DNA from: Micromonospora sp. WMMA1363
Lineage (GTDB): Bacteria > Actinomycetota > Actinomycetes > Mycobacteriales > Micromonosporaceae
Length of the DNA: 64,000 nt
Assembly (NCBI RefSeq): GCF_030345795.1
Contig: NZ_JAUALB010000001.1
Span: 615,001-679,000, forward strand
Direction: 5' to 3'
The first letter of the stretch is position 1. Every line of letters starts with the position of its first letter. Positions 12,918 through 25,483 of this stretch are shown here, in pieces. The position numbers were made by a program, and so were the translations under genes. The notes beneath the pieces are model-generated. The model had not been told where the DNA came from, made no database searches, and saw nothing but the letters and a program-made list of their open reading frames with translations.

Positions 12918-12946
12918 CGCCGTTCCACCGACAAGAGGCTGCAGGT

Positions 12947-13888
12947 GTGATCAACTTCCGGTACCACGTGGTGTCTCTGACCGCGGTTTTCCTGGCGTTG
13001 GCAATCGGCTTGGTGGTCGGCACCGCCGCGCTCAACGGCCCGGTCGCCGACTCCCTGAAAGAGAACGTCAACGCGCTGAGCAAGGCCAACCAGCAGATGC
13101 GCCAGGCGGTCAACAGCATGGAGGAGGAGCTGGCCCGTGAGGAGGACTTCGCGGCCGAGATCGCCGGGGTGGTCCTGCCGGGCAAGCTCGCTGGCAAGCG
13201 CGTGCTGGTGCTGAGCCTGCCTACCGGGCGCGACCACACGGAGGGCGTGGTCAAGATGCTCGAGCTCGGCGGGGCCGACGTGACCGGTCGCATCGACCTG
13301 CAGGACAAGTTCATCGACCCGGACAACAACAGCGACCTGCTCGAACTGGCCGTCACCGCGACCCGCCCGACCAGCGCGCCCACGCCGAACCTGCCCGGCA
13401 ACGGGCACGGCGTGGAGACCTCCAGCGCCCTGCTGGCCAGCGTGCTGCTCGACCGGGCGCCCGGTGCGACACCGGTGAGCGAGGCCGACCGGAGGGCCGT
13501 GCTGGCCACGTACACGAACGGGAACTACCTCACTACCTCGGAGCGGGTCACCGCCCCGGCGCAGGCGGTCGTCGTGGTCAGCGGTCAGCCGTACGTCGAC
13601 AAGGACTCCGCCAAGAAGGACGAGTCGGTGGTGAGGGTCGCTGAGCAGTTCGACCGGACCGGTGCGATCGTGGTCGCGGGCAACGGCTCGGCCGACAGCA
13701 ACCTGGTCGCGTTCGTCCGGGGCGACGCGGTGCTGGCCGGGTCGATCTCGACGGTCGACAACGCGAACACCATCCAGGGGCAGCTGGTCACCGCGCTCGC
13801 GTTGGTGCAGCAGCTCACCGAGAAGGAGGCCGGCCATTACGGCGTCGGTGACGCCGCCGCGAGCCTGCTGCCTAGACTGCCCCAGTGA
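12947..13888 (+). CDS. SteB/MctB family envelope protein
   Basis: 313 aa from GTG 12947 (MINFRYHVVSLTAVFLALAIG), chosen because it places the conserved N-terminal transmembrane helix at residues 8-28. A coiled coil follows (LKENVNALSKANQQMRQAVNSMEEELARE) and then an extracytoplasmic domain. Annotated relatives are copper transporter MctB (Rv1698) and corynebacterial SteB. The adjacent steA supports a septal role. Copper transport is only inferred from the family name. Confidence 0.85.
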   Translation: MINFRYHVVSLTAVFLALAIGLVVGTAALNGPVADSLKENVNALSKANQQMRQAVNSMEEELAREEDFAAEIAGVVLPGKLAGKRVLVLSLPTGRDHTEGVVKMLELGGADVTGRIDLQDKFIDPDNNSDLLELAVTATRPTSAPTPNLPGNGHGVETSSALLASVLLDRAPGATPVSEADRRAVLATYTNGNYLTTSERVTAPAQAVVVVSGQPYVDKDSAKKDESVVRVAEQFDRTGAIVVAGNGSADSNLVAFVRGDAVLAGSISTVDNANTIQGQLVTALALVQQLTEKEAGHYGVGDAAASLLPRLPQ

Positions 13889-13949
13889 GCGAAGCATCCA
13901 CCCCGCTGTCCGGACCGTCGCCCCGCCCCGTTTGTCGCGAGGGGGCGGC

Positions 13950-14816
13950 GTGAGTCTGCTCGGTCGGATCCTACTCGCCGGCGCCGGTGCGGTGATGACT
14001 CGTTACGCGTTGCGCGAGGTGCGTACCTCCCCGGTCGGCCCGGCGCTGGAACGCACCAACTTCCGTGGCCGGACCGTGACCCTCGCCGCCGGCCCGGCGC
14101 TCGCTGCCGGTGCCGCGGCGTCCGGCGCCTTCGGCGCGGCCGGCGGCGCCGCGGGCGGAGCTGCGCTGGTCGCCGGGCTTGGTGCCGGAGCTGTCGGGCT
14201 CTACGACGACGTGGTCGGGGCGCGGCCCGAGCAGAAGTCCGCCAAGGGCTTCGCCGGGCACCTCGCCGCGCTGCGCGCGGGACGGGTCACCGCCGGACTG
14301 GTCAAGATCGTGGGAGTGGGCGCTGTCGGGGTCGGCGCCGCCGCGCTGCTCGCCGCCGATCCGACGGTCGCGCGGCACCCCCAGCGGCAGCGGCAGGGCG
14401 TAATGGCGCATGGCATCGACGTGCTGCTCGGCGCGGGCGTGATCGCCGGCACCGCCAACCTGCTCAATCTGCTCGACCTGCGGCCAGGCCGGGCGCTGAA
14501 GTCCGGACTGCTGCTCGGCGCCCCGCTGCTGCGCGGACCACATGCCGGGATCGCCGCTGGCGCGGTCGGCGCCGCCGTCGGGCTGCTCCCAGCCGACCTC
14601 GGCGAGGAGTTGATGGTCGGCGACAGTGGCGCCAACGCGCTCGGCGCGATGCTCGGCGTCACGCTCGCCGCCCGGACCGGTCCCGCCGGTCGGGCCGGGC
14701 TGCTGGCGGTTCTCGCCGGGCTCACCGCGGCCAGCGAGAGGGTCAGCTTCACCCAGGTCATCCAGCGGACCCCCGGGCTGCGCGAGCTTGACGCACTGGG
14801 CCGTCGCGCGGACTGA
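13950..14816 (+). CDS. MraY/WecA-like membrane protein (divergent glycosyl-1-phosphate transferase family)
   Basis: 288 aa, GTG 13950 after GAGGGGGCGGC. It is rich in hydrophobic Ala/Gly segments, about seven to eight membrane helices. Residual MraY/WecA-type motifs are YDDVVGA, NLLNLLDLRPGRALK and MVGDSGANALGAMLG, corresponding to the D-D, NxxNxxDG and GDxG elements of polyprenyl-phosphate sugar-1-phosphate transferases. It is shorter than true MraY and lies directly before murJ, so a cell-wall precursor role is likely. Enzymatic activity is not certain. It is a conserved resident of this actinobacterial block. Confidence 0.72.
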   Translation: MSLLGRILLAGAGAVMTRYALREVRTSPVGPALERTNFRGRTVTLAAGPALAAGAAASGAFGAAGGAAGGAALVAGLGAGAVGLYDDVVGARPEQKSAKGFAGHLAALRAGRVTAGLVKIVGVGAVGVGAAALLAADPTVARHPQRQRQGVMAHGIDVLLGAGVIAGTANLLNLLDLRPGRALKSGLLLGAPLLRGPHAGIAAGAVGAAVGLLPADLGEELMVGDSGANALGAMLGVTLAARTGPAGRAGLLAVLAGLTAASERVSFTQVIQRTPGLRELDALGRRAD

Positions 14817-14817
14817 C

Positions 14818-16521
14818 GTGACGAACCCGGCACCCCTTGCCGGCGTCGGCCGCCTCGCCGGAGCGGCCGCGCTGATCGCCGCACTCACCGTGCTGAGCCG
14901 GCTCGCCGGGTTCGGCCGCACCGCGGTCTTCACCTGGACCCTGGGGCAAACCGACCTCGGCGGCACGTATGTGATCGCCAACGCGGTCCCCAACGTGATC
15001 TTCGAGATCGTCGCCGGCGGCGCACTGGCCAGTCTGGTTGTCCCGCTGCTGGCCGGGGCGGTGGCAGACGGGGACCGGGTGACCGTGGCCCGCACCACCG
15101 GCGCGCTGCTCACCTGGACGCTCTCCCTGCTCGTGCCGCTCGCGCTGGTGGTGGCGGTGCTGGCCGGGCCGGTCGTCGAGCTGCTGGGCCACGGCCTGAC
15201 GGACGTCCAGCAGGCCAGCGGCGAGCGGATGCTGCGGGTGTTCGCCCCGCAGCTACCGCTCTACGGGGTGGGCATCATCCTCACCGGTGTGCTCCAGGCA
15301 CACCGCCGGTTCGCCTGGCCGGTGGTCGCGCCGCTGCTGTCCAGCCTCACCGTCATCGCGGTGTACCTGGGCTTCGCCGCCGTGGAGGGGCGGCTGGCCC
15401 CGCTGACGGGCGTCAGCCGGGGCGGGGAACTGTTGCTGTCGGCGGGCACGACCGCTGGCGTGGCGGTTCTGTCCCTGTCATTGGTGATCCCGTTCCGCCG
15501 GCTCGGGGTCACGCCGGTTCCCGGGTTCCGGTTCATCGGCGACGCTCGCGCCCGGGTCCGTGGGCTCGCCGTGGCTGGCGCGGTGACCGTCAGTGCCCAG
15601 CAGGTGGCGTTGGTGGTGACCCTCAACCAGATCACCTACGGCGCGGAAACCAACCCTGCCGTCTTCAACCTCGCGCAGGCCGTCTACCTGCTTCCGTGGG
15701 CCGTGCTGGCGGTTCCGCTCGCGGTGGCCGCGTACCCCAACCTGGCCGCCGCGCACACGGCCGGGGACGAGGCGGCCTACCGGGCGACCCTGGCTCCGGC
15801 CGTACGGGGTGTGCTGCTGCTCAGCTGTCTCGGCGCCGCCGCGCTGGTGGGCACGGCCGTCCCGGTCGGGCGCTTCTTCTTCTTCGACGGCGCCGCGGCC
15901 GGCACCGCCGCCGCGGCGGTCGCCGGCTTCGCGCCCGGTCTGGTCGGGTATGGCCTGTTCGCCGCGCTGAGCCGTGCTCTCTACGCCCGCGGCGAGACCC
16001 GGACGGCCACGGGTGCCATCGCTGTCGGCTTCCTCGTGGTGCCCGTCGCGGTGCTGCTGCTGGGCGCGGTACTGCCGGTACGCGACCGGGTGCCGGCGGT
16101 CGCCCTCGCCAACTCGACGGGGATGCTGGTGCTCGGCGCCCTGTTGGTCGTCGCGGTTCGGCGGGCGGCCGGCGTGGCCGCCCTCGCCGGCCTGCCCCGG
16201 GCGGGCCTGGCGGGGCTGCTCGGTGGCGGGCTGGCCGCCTTCGCCGGCTGGACGGTGTCCCGCTGGTTCGCGGCCGGGGACGGCACCCCGGCCGCGCCGG
16301 CGGCACTCGCACAGGGCATGCTGTCCGGAGTCCTGGTCGGCGCCGTGTTCCTTGCGGTGGCCTGGACGCTCGACCGGCCGGATGTACGACCGTTGCTCGT
16401 CGGGCTGCCGCGGCGCCTCAGGCTATCCCGCCGGAGGTCGACCGACGTCCGGGTCGGCGGACCGCAGGAGGACGGGGTCCCCCCGGAGCGGGGCGACGGG
16501 AAGGAGACGGTGTCCCGGTGA
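14818..16521 (+). CDS. murJ: MurJ/MviN-family lipid II flippase-like protein
   Basis: 567 aa, GTG 14818 immediately after the preceding stop. It is a polytopic protein with about 14 hydrophobic segments. MurJ-type features are GFGRTAVFTWTLG near the N-terminus, ANAVPNVIFEIVAGGALASLVVPLLAG, and VYLLPWAVLAVPLAVAAYPNLA. The family flips lipid II across the membrane or, in actinobacterial paralogues, moves other polyprenyl-linked precursors. The C-terminal 40 residues are charged and cytoplasmic. The stop overlaps the GTG of the glycosyltransferase (GTGA at 16518). Confidence 0.88.
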   Translation: MTNPAPLAGVGRLAGAAALIAALTVLSRLAGFGRTAVFTWTLGQTDLGGTYVIANAVPNVIFEIVAGGALASLVVPLLAGAVADGDRVTVARTTGALLTWTLSLLVPLALVVAVLAGPVVELLGHGLTDVQQASGERMLRVFAPQLPLYGVGIILTGVLQAHRRFAWPVVAPLLSSLTVIAVYLGFAAVEGRLAPLTGVSRGGELLLSAGTTAGVAVLSLSLVIPFRRLGVTPVPGFRFIGDARARVRGLAVAGAVTVSAQQVALVVTLNQITYGAETNPAVFNLAQAVYLLPWAVLAVPLAVAAYPNLAAAHTAGDEAAYRATLAPAVRGVLLLSCLGAAALVGTAVPVGRFFFFDGAAAGTAAAAVAGFAPGLVGYGLFAALSRALYARGETRTATGAIAVGFLVVPVAVLLLGAVLPVRDRVPAVALANSTGMLVLGALLVVAVRRAAGVAALAGLPRAGLAGLLGGGLAAFAGWTVSRWFAAGDGTPAAPAALAQGMLSGVLVGAVFLAVAWTLDRPDVRPLLVGLPRRLRLSRRRSTDVRVGGPQEDGVPPERGDGKETVSR

Positions 16522-17684
16522 CGGATCGGACCTCGCGCGCCGGCTGGCGCGGCTCGGTGACCCTGTTGCTCGCCTCCAGCACCGGCGGGGTCGGGCAGCA
16601 CGTCCGTTCGGTGGCTGCCGGCCTCACCACCGCCGGCGTCGCCGTGCGGGTCTGCGGCCCCACCGAGACCCAGGAGCAGTTCGACTTCACCGGTGCCGGC
16701 GCCCGTTTCCAGCCGGTGGCGATCCCGGCCAGCCCGACGCCGGCCGACGCCCGCGCGGTGGCCACGATACGCCGGGCCCTCGCCGCCGACCCGGTCGACG
16801 TGCTGCACGCCCACGGGCTGCGCGCCGGGCTGGTCGCCGTCCTCGCCCGGCCGGCTGTCCCGCTGGTGGTCACCTGGCACAACGCGGTGCTCGCCGGCGG
16901 GCTGCGCGGAAGTGTTTCGCGTCTGCTCGAGCGGGTCGTCGCACGCGGCGCCAGGTTGACCCTCGGCGCCAGCGCCGACCTGGTGGAGCGGGCCGCCGCG
17001 CTGGGCGCGCCGGACGCTCGGCTCGCCCCTGTCGCCGCGCCCGTGCTGCCCGCGCCGCACCGCCGCCGCGAGGCCGTTCGCGCCGAGTTCGGCGTCGACC
17101 GTGACCAGCCACTGGTCGTCTCGGTCGGCCGGCTGCACCCGCAGAAGCGGTACGACGTGCTGGTGGACGCCGCCGCCCGATGGCGTACGCGGACGCCGGC
17201 GCCGGTCGTGGTGATCGCCGGCAGCGGTCCCGCCTACCTTCCCCTAGCCGCCCGGATCTCCGCCGCCCGTGCGCCGGTGACTCTGCTCGGGCACCGGACC
17301 GACGTGGCGGACCTGCTCGCCGGGGCCGACCTCGCCGTGGTGACCAGCGACTGGGAGGCCCGGCAGCTGTTCGCGCAGGAGGCGATGCGGGCCGGTGTAC
17401 CGCTGGTGGCGACCAGGGTCGGCGGCCTGCCGGAGCTGGTCGGTGACGCCGCCGCGCTGGTGCCGCCGAGCGACATCGACGCGTTGGACGACGCGGTGCG
17501 CGGTCTGCTCGACGACGCCGCCCGCCGGGCGGAGCTGGGCCGGCGGGGTGCGGCCCGGGCGGCGACGTGGCCCACGGAGGCCGACACGCTCGCGCAGCTC
17601 ACCGCGCTCTACGCCGAGCTGGCACCGGACGCCGCCGGTCCCACCGCCCCCGACGCCGACGCCCCATCGACGGGACGCCGGTGA
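16518..17684 (+). CDS. GT4-family glycosyltransferase
   Basis: 388 aa. A GT-B retaining glycosyltransferase. The N-terminal Rossmann half has a glycine-rich loop (ASSTGGVGQHVRSVAAGL) and DVLHAHGLRAG. The C-terminal half carries SVGRLHPQKRYDVLVDA and the E-x7-E-like region EAMRAGVPLVATRVGGLPELVGD typical of GT4. Donor and acceptor are unknown. The position after murJ suggests a cell-envelope glycan or lipid. It overlaps its neighbours at both ends, consistent with one operon from the MraY-like gene to the membrane phosphatase-like gene. Confidence 0.87.
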   Translation: MTDRTSRAGWRGSVTLLLASSTGGVGQHVRSVAAGLTTAGVAVRVCGPTETQEQFDFTGAGARFQPVAIPASPTPADARAVATIRRALAADPVDVLHAHGLRAGLVAVLARPAVPLVVTWHNAVLAGGLRGSVSRLLERVVARGARLTLGASADLVERAAALGAPDARLAPVAAPVLPAPHRRREAVRAEFGVDRDQPLVVSVGRLHPQKRYDVLVDAAARWRTRTPAPVVVIAGSGPAYLPLAARISAARAPVTLLGHRTDVADLLAGADLAVVTSDWEARQLFAQEAMRAGVPLVATRVGGLPELVGDAAALVPPSDIDALDDAVRGLLDDAARRAELGRRGAARAATWPTEADTLAQLTALYAELAPDAAGPTAPDADAPSTGRR

Positions 17685-19851
17685 TGCTTCGGCGTCTCGC
17701 CCCGATCCTGCTGACCTTGCTCGTCGTGTCGCTCGGCGTCACCGCGTTGGCCGCCCGGCCGGCGATCCGCACCCCGGAGCGGACCGCCGACTACGTGGTG
17801 CTGGTCGGGGTGGCGGGGCTGCGCTGGGACGACGTCGGGCCGAAGACCACGCCGACGCTGTGGCGGATGGCCCGGAACGGCTCGATCGGTTCGCTGTCGG
17901 TGCGGTCAGCGCACCGACCCACCTGCCCGGTGGACGGCTGGCTGACCCTGGGTGCGGGCAGTTTCGCCGCGTGGCCCGGCAACCGAGCCGCCGGCTCCTG
18001 CCCACCTACGGAGGTGACGGTGAGGCGGCCGGACGAGATCGGCGCGAATCTGCCCGATCAGGAGGGCGTCGTCCTGCACAACCAGGAACGGTTGCCGTGG
18101 GGGACCCTCCCCGGTTCGCTCTCGGAGTCGGTTCGCTGCTCGGTGGCGGTCGGCCCGGGCGCCGCCGTGGCCGCGGCCCGGCCGTTCGGGCGGGTCGACC
18201 GGTACGCGCCGGAACTGCCGGCCGACCCGTCGGGCCTGCTGCGCTCGTGCGTCCTCAGCATCGTGGACCTCGGTACGGTCGCCGGTGAGGACCCGTCGGC
18301 CCGGGCGGCGGCGGCTCACGCGGCCGACATCCGGCTGGCCCGGGTGCTCGCCGCCCGTCCACCCCGCTCCCTGGTGGTGGTCGCCGGGTGTCCGACACCG
18401 AGGCACCGTCCCGGCTGCACGTTGCCGTCGCCGACGGGCCCGGCTGGGAACGGGGCTGGCTGACCTCTCAGTCCACCGCCCGGGTGGGATACCTGCAACT
18501 GGTCGACATCGCGCCGACCGCGCTGACCACGCTGGGCCGGCCGCTGCCCGAACGGCCGTTCCTCGGCCGGCCCGCCGAGCCGGTGGACGGACGGCCGGCC
18601 GACCTAGCCGCGGCGATCGCCGGGCCGGCGGACGCCGACCAGGAGGTCGCCGCGCGGCGCGAGGCCACCGGTTGGTTCTTCGGCCTGCTCGTCGTCAGCC
18701 AGGTGGCGCTCGGGGTGGCGGTGCTGCCACTGCTGCGCCGGGCCCGCCGACACGCCGGCCCGTACGGGCCGAAACCGGTGTCCCGGTGGGTCGTGTCGGT
18801 GGTGGAGCTACTGCTGGTCGCCGCCGCGCTCGCGGTGCCCGCGGCACTGCTGGCCGACCTGGTGCCGTGGTGGCGCGGTGACCACGCCGGGGTGCGGTTC
18901 GCCGCCGTCACGGTCGCGCTGGTGGTCGCGGCGACCGTGCTGGTGCGGTCGCTGCCCCGGTACACGAGCACCCTTGGGCCGCTGGGTGCGGTCGCCGGCC
19001 TCGCCACCCTAACCGTGGGCGCGGACGTGCTGACGGGCGCCCGTCTCCAGCTCAACGCGGTGGTGGGGTACTCGGCGCTGGAAGGCGGCCGGTACGCGGG
19101 CCTGGGCACGGTCGGGCTCGGGGTGTTCCTGGCCGGGGCGTTGCTCACCGGGGGCTGGCTCGCTCAGCGGGTCCACCGTTCCTGGCGGCCGATGGTGATG
19201 GTCGCCGTCGGCGGTGCCGCCGTCGTGGTGGTCGGCAGCCCGTACCTCGGCGCCGAATCCATCGGCGCGATCGCGCTGACCGCCGGGGTGAGCGTGGCCG
19301 CGGCGATCAGCGCCGGTGGCTGGCTGACGCTCAGCCGGCTCGCCTGGGCGACCATCGCGGGGCTGGCGGTGACGATCGGGTTCGCCGTGGTTGACCTGCA
19401 CCGTCCGGCCGCCGAGCGGAGCAGCCTCGGCCGGTTCCTGGCCGCGATGGCCGACGGCACCGGAGGTCCTGCCGTGCACCGCTCCGGCTCCGCCAACCTG
19501 CAGAGCTTGGTCGACAGCCCGCTGACGGTGCTTGCCCTGGGCGGCGCCATCCTGGTCTGGTTCGCCCTGCTGCAGCCCTGGGGCGGCCTGATGCGGCTGT
19601 TTGGCATCTACCCGGCGGTTCGGGCGGCACTGACCGGCACCGCGGTAGCGGCGGTGATCGGCGGGGTGCTCGGCGGTGCCGCGCTCGACGTTGCCGGGGC
19701 AGCCGCCGCGCTGGTGGTACCGATGGCGGCGCTCGCCTCACTTCGGGTGCTCGATCACTCCGCCGACCGCACCCGGCCGGCGGCCGGGTGCGGTCGGCGG
19801 TTCGGGCGGCGGTCCGAACCGGGACGGTGGGCCTACCGGCTCCGCCGGTAA
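17684..19851 (+). pseudogene. Alkaline-phosphatase-like multi-pass membrane protein, apparent frameshift
   Basis: ATG 17684 (GTG 17681 also possible) begins a signal-anchor (LRRLAPILLTLLVVSLGVTALAA). An extracytoplasmic alkaline-phosphatase/phosphodiesterase-like domain follows (VVLVGVAGLRWDDVGPKTTPTLWRMA, TCPVDGWLTLGAGS). At about 18386 the frame breaks. The natural continuation GVSDTEAPSRLHVAVADG lies in the next frame from 18388, implying a missing G in GCCGGGTGTCCG. The second part reads to 19851 and holds about 10 membrane helices. A perfect 18-bp hairpin at 19761-19799 lies inside the last codons. The reading frame ending at 20089, just before a strong terminator, could be the true tail if a second indel exists. 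The combined length of about 720 aa suits a single protein. The exact reaction is unknown. Confidence 0.72.
19761..19799. terminator. Perfect 18-bp hairpin near the end of the membrane phosphatase-like gene
   Basis: The arms 19761-19778 and 19782-19799 are exact complements around a 3-nt loop, and the sequence is almost all G/C. It overlaps the last predicted codons of the upstream gene, so it is either an intragenic hairpin or evidence that the true 3' end of that gene differs from the one given. Confidence 0.5.
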
Positions 19852-20097
19852 CCGTGCGCCCGGTCCGGACCCCGTCCCCCAGGACGGTTCCGGTGCGGCC
19901 CCGGCAGCCCGGGGCGGCGACACTCCGGCCCCGGCGACCCGTGGTGGGGACAGCCCGGCCTCGGCGCCGCCGTCCGGCGGCGGCCCGGGGGAGGGCGCGC
20001 GGGACGCCTGCGGACCGGATGTCGACGGCCACGGCGACAGCGGGCGGATCCCGGCGGCGCGGGCATCGAGCGAGGTCACAGCGGGCTGACCGGTGTG

Positions 20098-20141
20098 CGA
20101 CACCCGAGGTCCGGCGCGGGTGCGCCGGACCTCGGGTGTCG
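20098..20141 (+). terminator. Transcription terminator, perfect 20-bp stem
   Basis: The arms 20098-20117 and 20122-20141 pair perfectly around a GGGT loop, with no T-tract. It separates the envelope gene group from pyrG, which starts 97 bp later. Confidence 0.8.
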
Positions 20142-20210
20142 GTGAGGTGTTACCGTGGAGTCCCGTGGATCGCGTGATCACTTGGCTGATCGGCACGGCG
20201 GTCTGCATGA

Positions 20211-22591
<2,381 letters not shown>

Positions 22592-22594
22592 GGG

Positions 22595-22640
22595 CGTACG
22601 AGAGGGGCCGCGCGGGGAACCGCGCGGCCCCTCTCGTACG
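22595..22640. terminator. Bidirectional terminator, perfect 21-bp stem
   Basis: The arms 22595-22615 and 22620-22640 are exact complements with a GGAA tetraloop. The hairpin sits between the convergent Nudix and TM2 genes, 4 bp after one stop and 7 bp after the other, so it can serve both strands. Confidence 0.85.
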
Positions 22641-22647
22641 GATCGAA

Positions 22648-22866
22648 TCAGTCCCGCAGGGGGCGCCCCTGGGCGTCGGTGCCGCCGTTGATGAGGATCA
22701 GGATGCCGTCGATGAAGCCCCAGATGCTGCCGACGCCGAGCGTGCACACGCTGACGACGAGCTGAAGGACACCGATCTTCACATCACCGATGTAGAAGCG
22801 GCCGGCACCGAAGAAGCCGAGCAGGATCTGCAGGACGCCCGCGACGACCTTGCTCTTGTCGGACAC
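22648..22866 (-). CDS. TM2-domain small membrane protein
   Basis: 72 aa from GTG 22866 (MSDKSKVVAGVLQILLGFFGAGRFYIGD). Two membrane helices at about 8-25 and 32-60 flank the conserved GxGRFYxGD turn, followed by GSIWGFIDGILILINGG. This is the complete TM2 module. TM2 proteins have no settled biochemical function in bacteria. It stands alone, transcribed against the Nudix gene. The 328-bp upstream gap would hold its promoter. Confidence 0.88.
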   Translation of the reverse strand: MSDKSKVVAGVLQILLGFFGAGRFYIGDVKIGVLQLVVSVCTLGVGSIWGFIDGILILINGGTDAQGRPLRD

Positions 22867-23194
22867 GCCCGCGGTGGCCGGGCTGGTATGGAGGAGTTGT
22901 CATGGGGCGACACGATAGTGATCCACTCGCTGGGTGTCTCCGGCGGGATGCGCCGGATGGGACGATGACGAACGAAAGTGTCCTGACGACGGCTGAGGCC
23001 GTCTCGGACCGCCGGTCAGGTGGCGCTTGACACTTCGTCAGGGGGATCGGTCGCCACATGTCACTGTGCTCGCTCCTCCAGGACGCCGGCGCGCCTAGAC
23101 TGCCGCCGACGGGACCGGTGAACCGTGGCGGCGAAGGGGCCGTCGTGGCACCGGGCAGTCGGGGCGGGCCGCTCCGGAGGAAGGTGTCTGCATC
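22867..23194. other. Intergenic region between TM2 gene and ald
   Basis: 328 bp with no convincing gene. It must hold the divergent promoters of the TM2 gene and ald. A TTGACA at 23027-23032 has no good -10 at normal spacing. TAGACT at 23096-23101 is a possible actinobacterial -10 for ald. GGAGGAAGG just before 23195 is the ald ribosome-binding site. Confidence 0.5.
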
Positions 23195-24310
23195 GTGAAG
23201 GTCGGAATCCCACGCGAGGTCAAGAACCACGAGTACCGCGTGGCGATCACGCCCGCGGGTGTCAACGAGTTCGTGCGCGCCGGCCACCACGTCTTCGTCG
23301 AATCGGGTGCCGGCGTGGGGTCCAGCATCACCGACGACGACTTCGCCACCGCCGGTGCGAAGATTCTCGCCACCGCGGACGAGGTGTGGGACACCGCCGA
23401 GCTGGTCCTCAAGGTCAAGGAACCGATCGCCGAGGAGTACCACCGGATGCGTGCGGGGCAGGTGCTCTTCACCTACCTGCACCTGGCCGCCTCGAAAGAG
23501 TGCACCGACGCGCTCGTCGATCGCAAGGTCACCGGCATCGCGTACGAGACGGTGGAACTGCCCGACCGGTCGCTGCCGCTGCTCGCCCCGATGTCCGAGG
23601 TGGCCGGCCGGCTCGCCCCGCAGGTCGGCGCATACCACATGCAGCGGCTGGGCGGTGGTCGCGGTGTCCTGATGGGCGGCGTCTCCGGCGTGTACGCGGC
23701 CAAGACGGTCGTCATCGGCGCCGGCGTCTCCGGCATGAACGCCGCCGCCATCGCGCTCGGTCTGCAGGCCGAGGTGCTGCTGCTGGACAAGAACGTCGCG
23801 CGGCTGCGGCAGGCCGACGCCATCTACCGCGGGCACCTGCAGACGGTCGCCTCCAACGCGTACGAGATCGAGCGGGCCGTGCTCGACGCGGACCTGGTCA
23901 TCGGCGCGGTGCTGGTGCCCGGAGCGAAGGCACCGACGCTGATCTCCAACGAGTTGGTCTCCCGGATGAAGCCGGGCAGCGTGCTGGTCGACATCTCCAT
24001 CGACCAGGGCGGCTGCTTCGAGGACTCGCGCCCCACCACGCACGCCGAGCCGACGTACAAGGTCCACGAGTCCATCTTCTACTGCGTGGCGAACATGCCC
24101 GGTGCGGTGCCGCACACCAGCACCTACGCGCTGACCAACGTCACCCTGCCGTACGCCCTGGAACTGGCCAACCGGGGTTGGCGGGAGGCGCTGCGCCGTG
24201 ACCCGGCACTCGCCCTGGGCCTCAACACCCACGCCGGCCAGGTCGTCTACGGCCCGGTCGCCGAGGCCCACGGCACGGCCACCCTGCCGCTGACGGAGGT
24301 GCTGGCCTGA
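23195..24310 (+). CDS. ald: Alanine dehydrogenase
   Basis: 371 aa, GTG 23195 preceded by CCGGAGGAAGG. It interconverts L-alanine with pyruvate and ammonia using NAD, serving nitrogen assimilation and redox balance. Family active-site residues fall where expected: Arg15 in EYRVAITP, Lys75 in LVLKVKEP, and His96 in FTYLHLA. The NAD-binding loop is [13 protein letters not shown]. Length is normal. It lies between the Nudix gene and xerD, an insertion relative to the mycobacterial order. Confidence 0.96.
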   Translation: MKVGIPREVKNHEYRVAITPAGVNEFVRAGHHVFVESGAGVGSSITDDDFATAGAKILATADEVWDTAELVLKVKEPIAEEYHRMRAGQVLFTYLHLAASKECTDALVDRKVTGIAYETVELPDRSLPLLAPMSEVAGRLAPQVGAYHMQRLGGGRGVLMGGVSGVYAAKTVVIGAGVSGMNAAAIALGLQAEVLLLDKNVARLRQADAIYRGHLQTVASNAYEIERAVLDADLVIGAVLVPGAKAPTLISNELVSRMKPGSVLVDISIDQGGCFEDSRPTTHAEPTYKVHESIFYCVANMPGAVPHTSTYALTNVTLPYALELANRGWREALRRDPALALGLNTHAGQVVYGPVAEAHGTATLPLTEVLA

Positions 24311-24321
24311 CGGGCGACCGC

Positions 24322-25314
24322 ATGACCGTCGCGGCGCACGGGGCCGGCCCGGGCGTGGAGCCCGCGCCGGCCCTACGCCGTGCCGTCCGCGGCTACCTCG
24401 ACCACCTGACCGTCGAGCGTGGACTCTCCACGAACACCCTCGCCTCGTACCGTCGAGACCTCGACCGCTACCTCGGCACCCTCGCGTCGGCCGGGGTGAC
24501 CGACCTGGCGGCGGTCGGCCCCGCGCAGGTGGAGGCCCACCTCGCCCGCCTGCGCGCCGGCGACGACGGACACCCGCCGCTGGCCGCCTCGTCCGCCGCC
24601 CGGGCGGCCAGCGCCGTCCGCGGCCTGCACCGCTTCGCGCTGCGCGAGGGCCTGACCGGCGCCGACCCCAGCCGTGATGTCCGCCCGCCCGCGCCGCCCC
24701 GTCGGCTGCCCCGGGCGCTCCCGGTCGACGATGTGATCCGGCTCCTGGAAGCCGCCGGCCCGGTCACCGCCACCGGCGGCGGCGCGGGGCTCGCACTGCG
24801 CGACCGGGCGCTGCTGGAGTTCCTGTACGGCACCGGCGCCCGCATCTCCGAGGCGGTCGGCGCCGCCCTCGACGACCTCGACACCGTCGAGGGCACCGTG
24901 CTGCTGTGCGGCAAGGGTGGCCGGAGTCGGCTCGTCCCGATCGGCGGTTACGCCGTCGAGGCGCTACGCGCGTACCTGGTCCGGGCCCGGCCCGCGCTGG
25001 CGGCCGGCGGTCGGGGCACCCCGGTGGTCTTCCGCAACGCCCGGGGCGGGCCGCTGTCCCGGCAGGGGGCCTGGACCATCCTGCGACGGGCCGCGCAGCG
25101 GGCCGGACTGCCGGTCGACGGTTCGGCGGCGGTCTCCCCGCACACCCTGCGCCACTCGTACGCCACGCACCTGCTCGACGGAGGCGCCGACGTCCGCGTC
25201 GTCCAGGAACTACTCGGCCACGCCTCGGTGACCACCACCCAGGTCTACACGCTGGTCACCGTCGACCGGCTGCGTGAGGTGTACGTCATGGCCCACCCGA
25301 GGGCCCGCGGCTAA
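24322..25314 (+). CDS. xerD: Tyrosine recombinase XerD
   Basis: 330 aa, ATG 24322. It resolves chromosome dimers at dif with XerC. A SAM-like N-terminal DNA-binding domain spans about 15-115 ([27 protein letters not shown]). The catalytic set is complete: Arg174, Lys198, His274, Arg277, His300, and nucleophile Tyr309 in TTQVYTLV. It contains a roughly 20-residue Gly-rich insertion compared with E. coli XerD. It precedes parA/scpA/scpB, tying it to chromosome segregation as in other actinobacteria. Confidence 0.94.
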   Translation: MTVAAHGAGPGVEPAPALRRAVRGYLDHLTVERGLSTNTLASYRRDLDRYLGTLASAGVTDLAAVGPAQVEAHLARLRAGDDGHPPLAASSAARAASAVRGLHRFALREGLTGADPSRDVRPPAPPRRLPRALPVDDVIRLLEAAGPVTATGGGAGLALRDRALLEFLYGTGARISEAVGAALDDLDTVEGTVLLCGKGGRSRLVPIGGYAVEALRAYLVRARPALAAGGRGTPVVFRNARGGPLSRQGAWTILRRAAQRAGLPVDGSAAVSPHTLRHSYATHLLDGGADVRVVQELLGHASVTTTQVYTLVTVDRLREVYVMAHPRARG

Positions 25315-25483
25315 GACCCGTCGACACGCCGCGCGGGTGCCGAACGCCCTGCTCGCCGGTGGCGTACAGTCGGGTGCGGCGCGGACCTGGCGGGGAAACG
25401 CGGACCGGTTTGCGCGGCGGCGCCGCGAACCGGCGTCGGTCGACTCCGACGCCGGGTGGTCGTCGGGAGGGGGCAACGAGGAC

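Noticed and set aside
23027..23055. Sigma-70-type promoter for ald starting at TTGACA
   Set aside because: No acceptable -10 hexamer lies 16-19 bp downstream.
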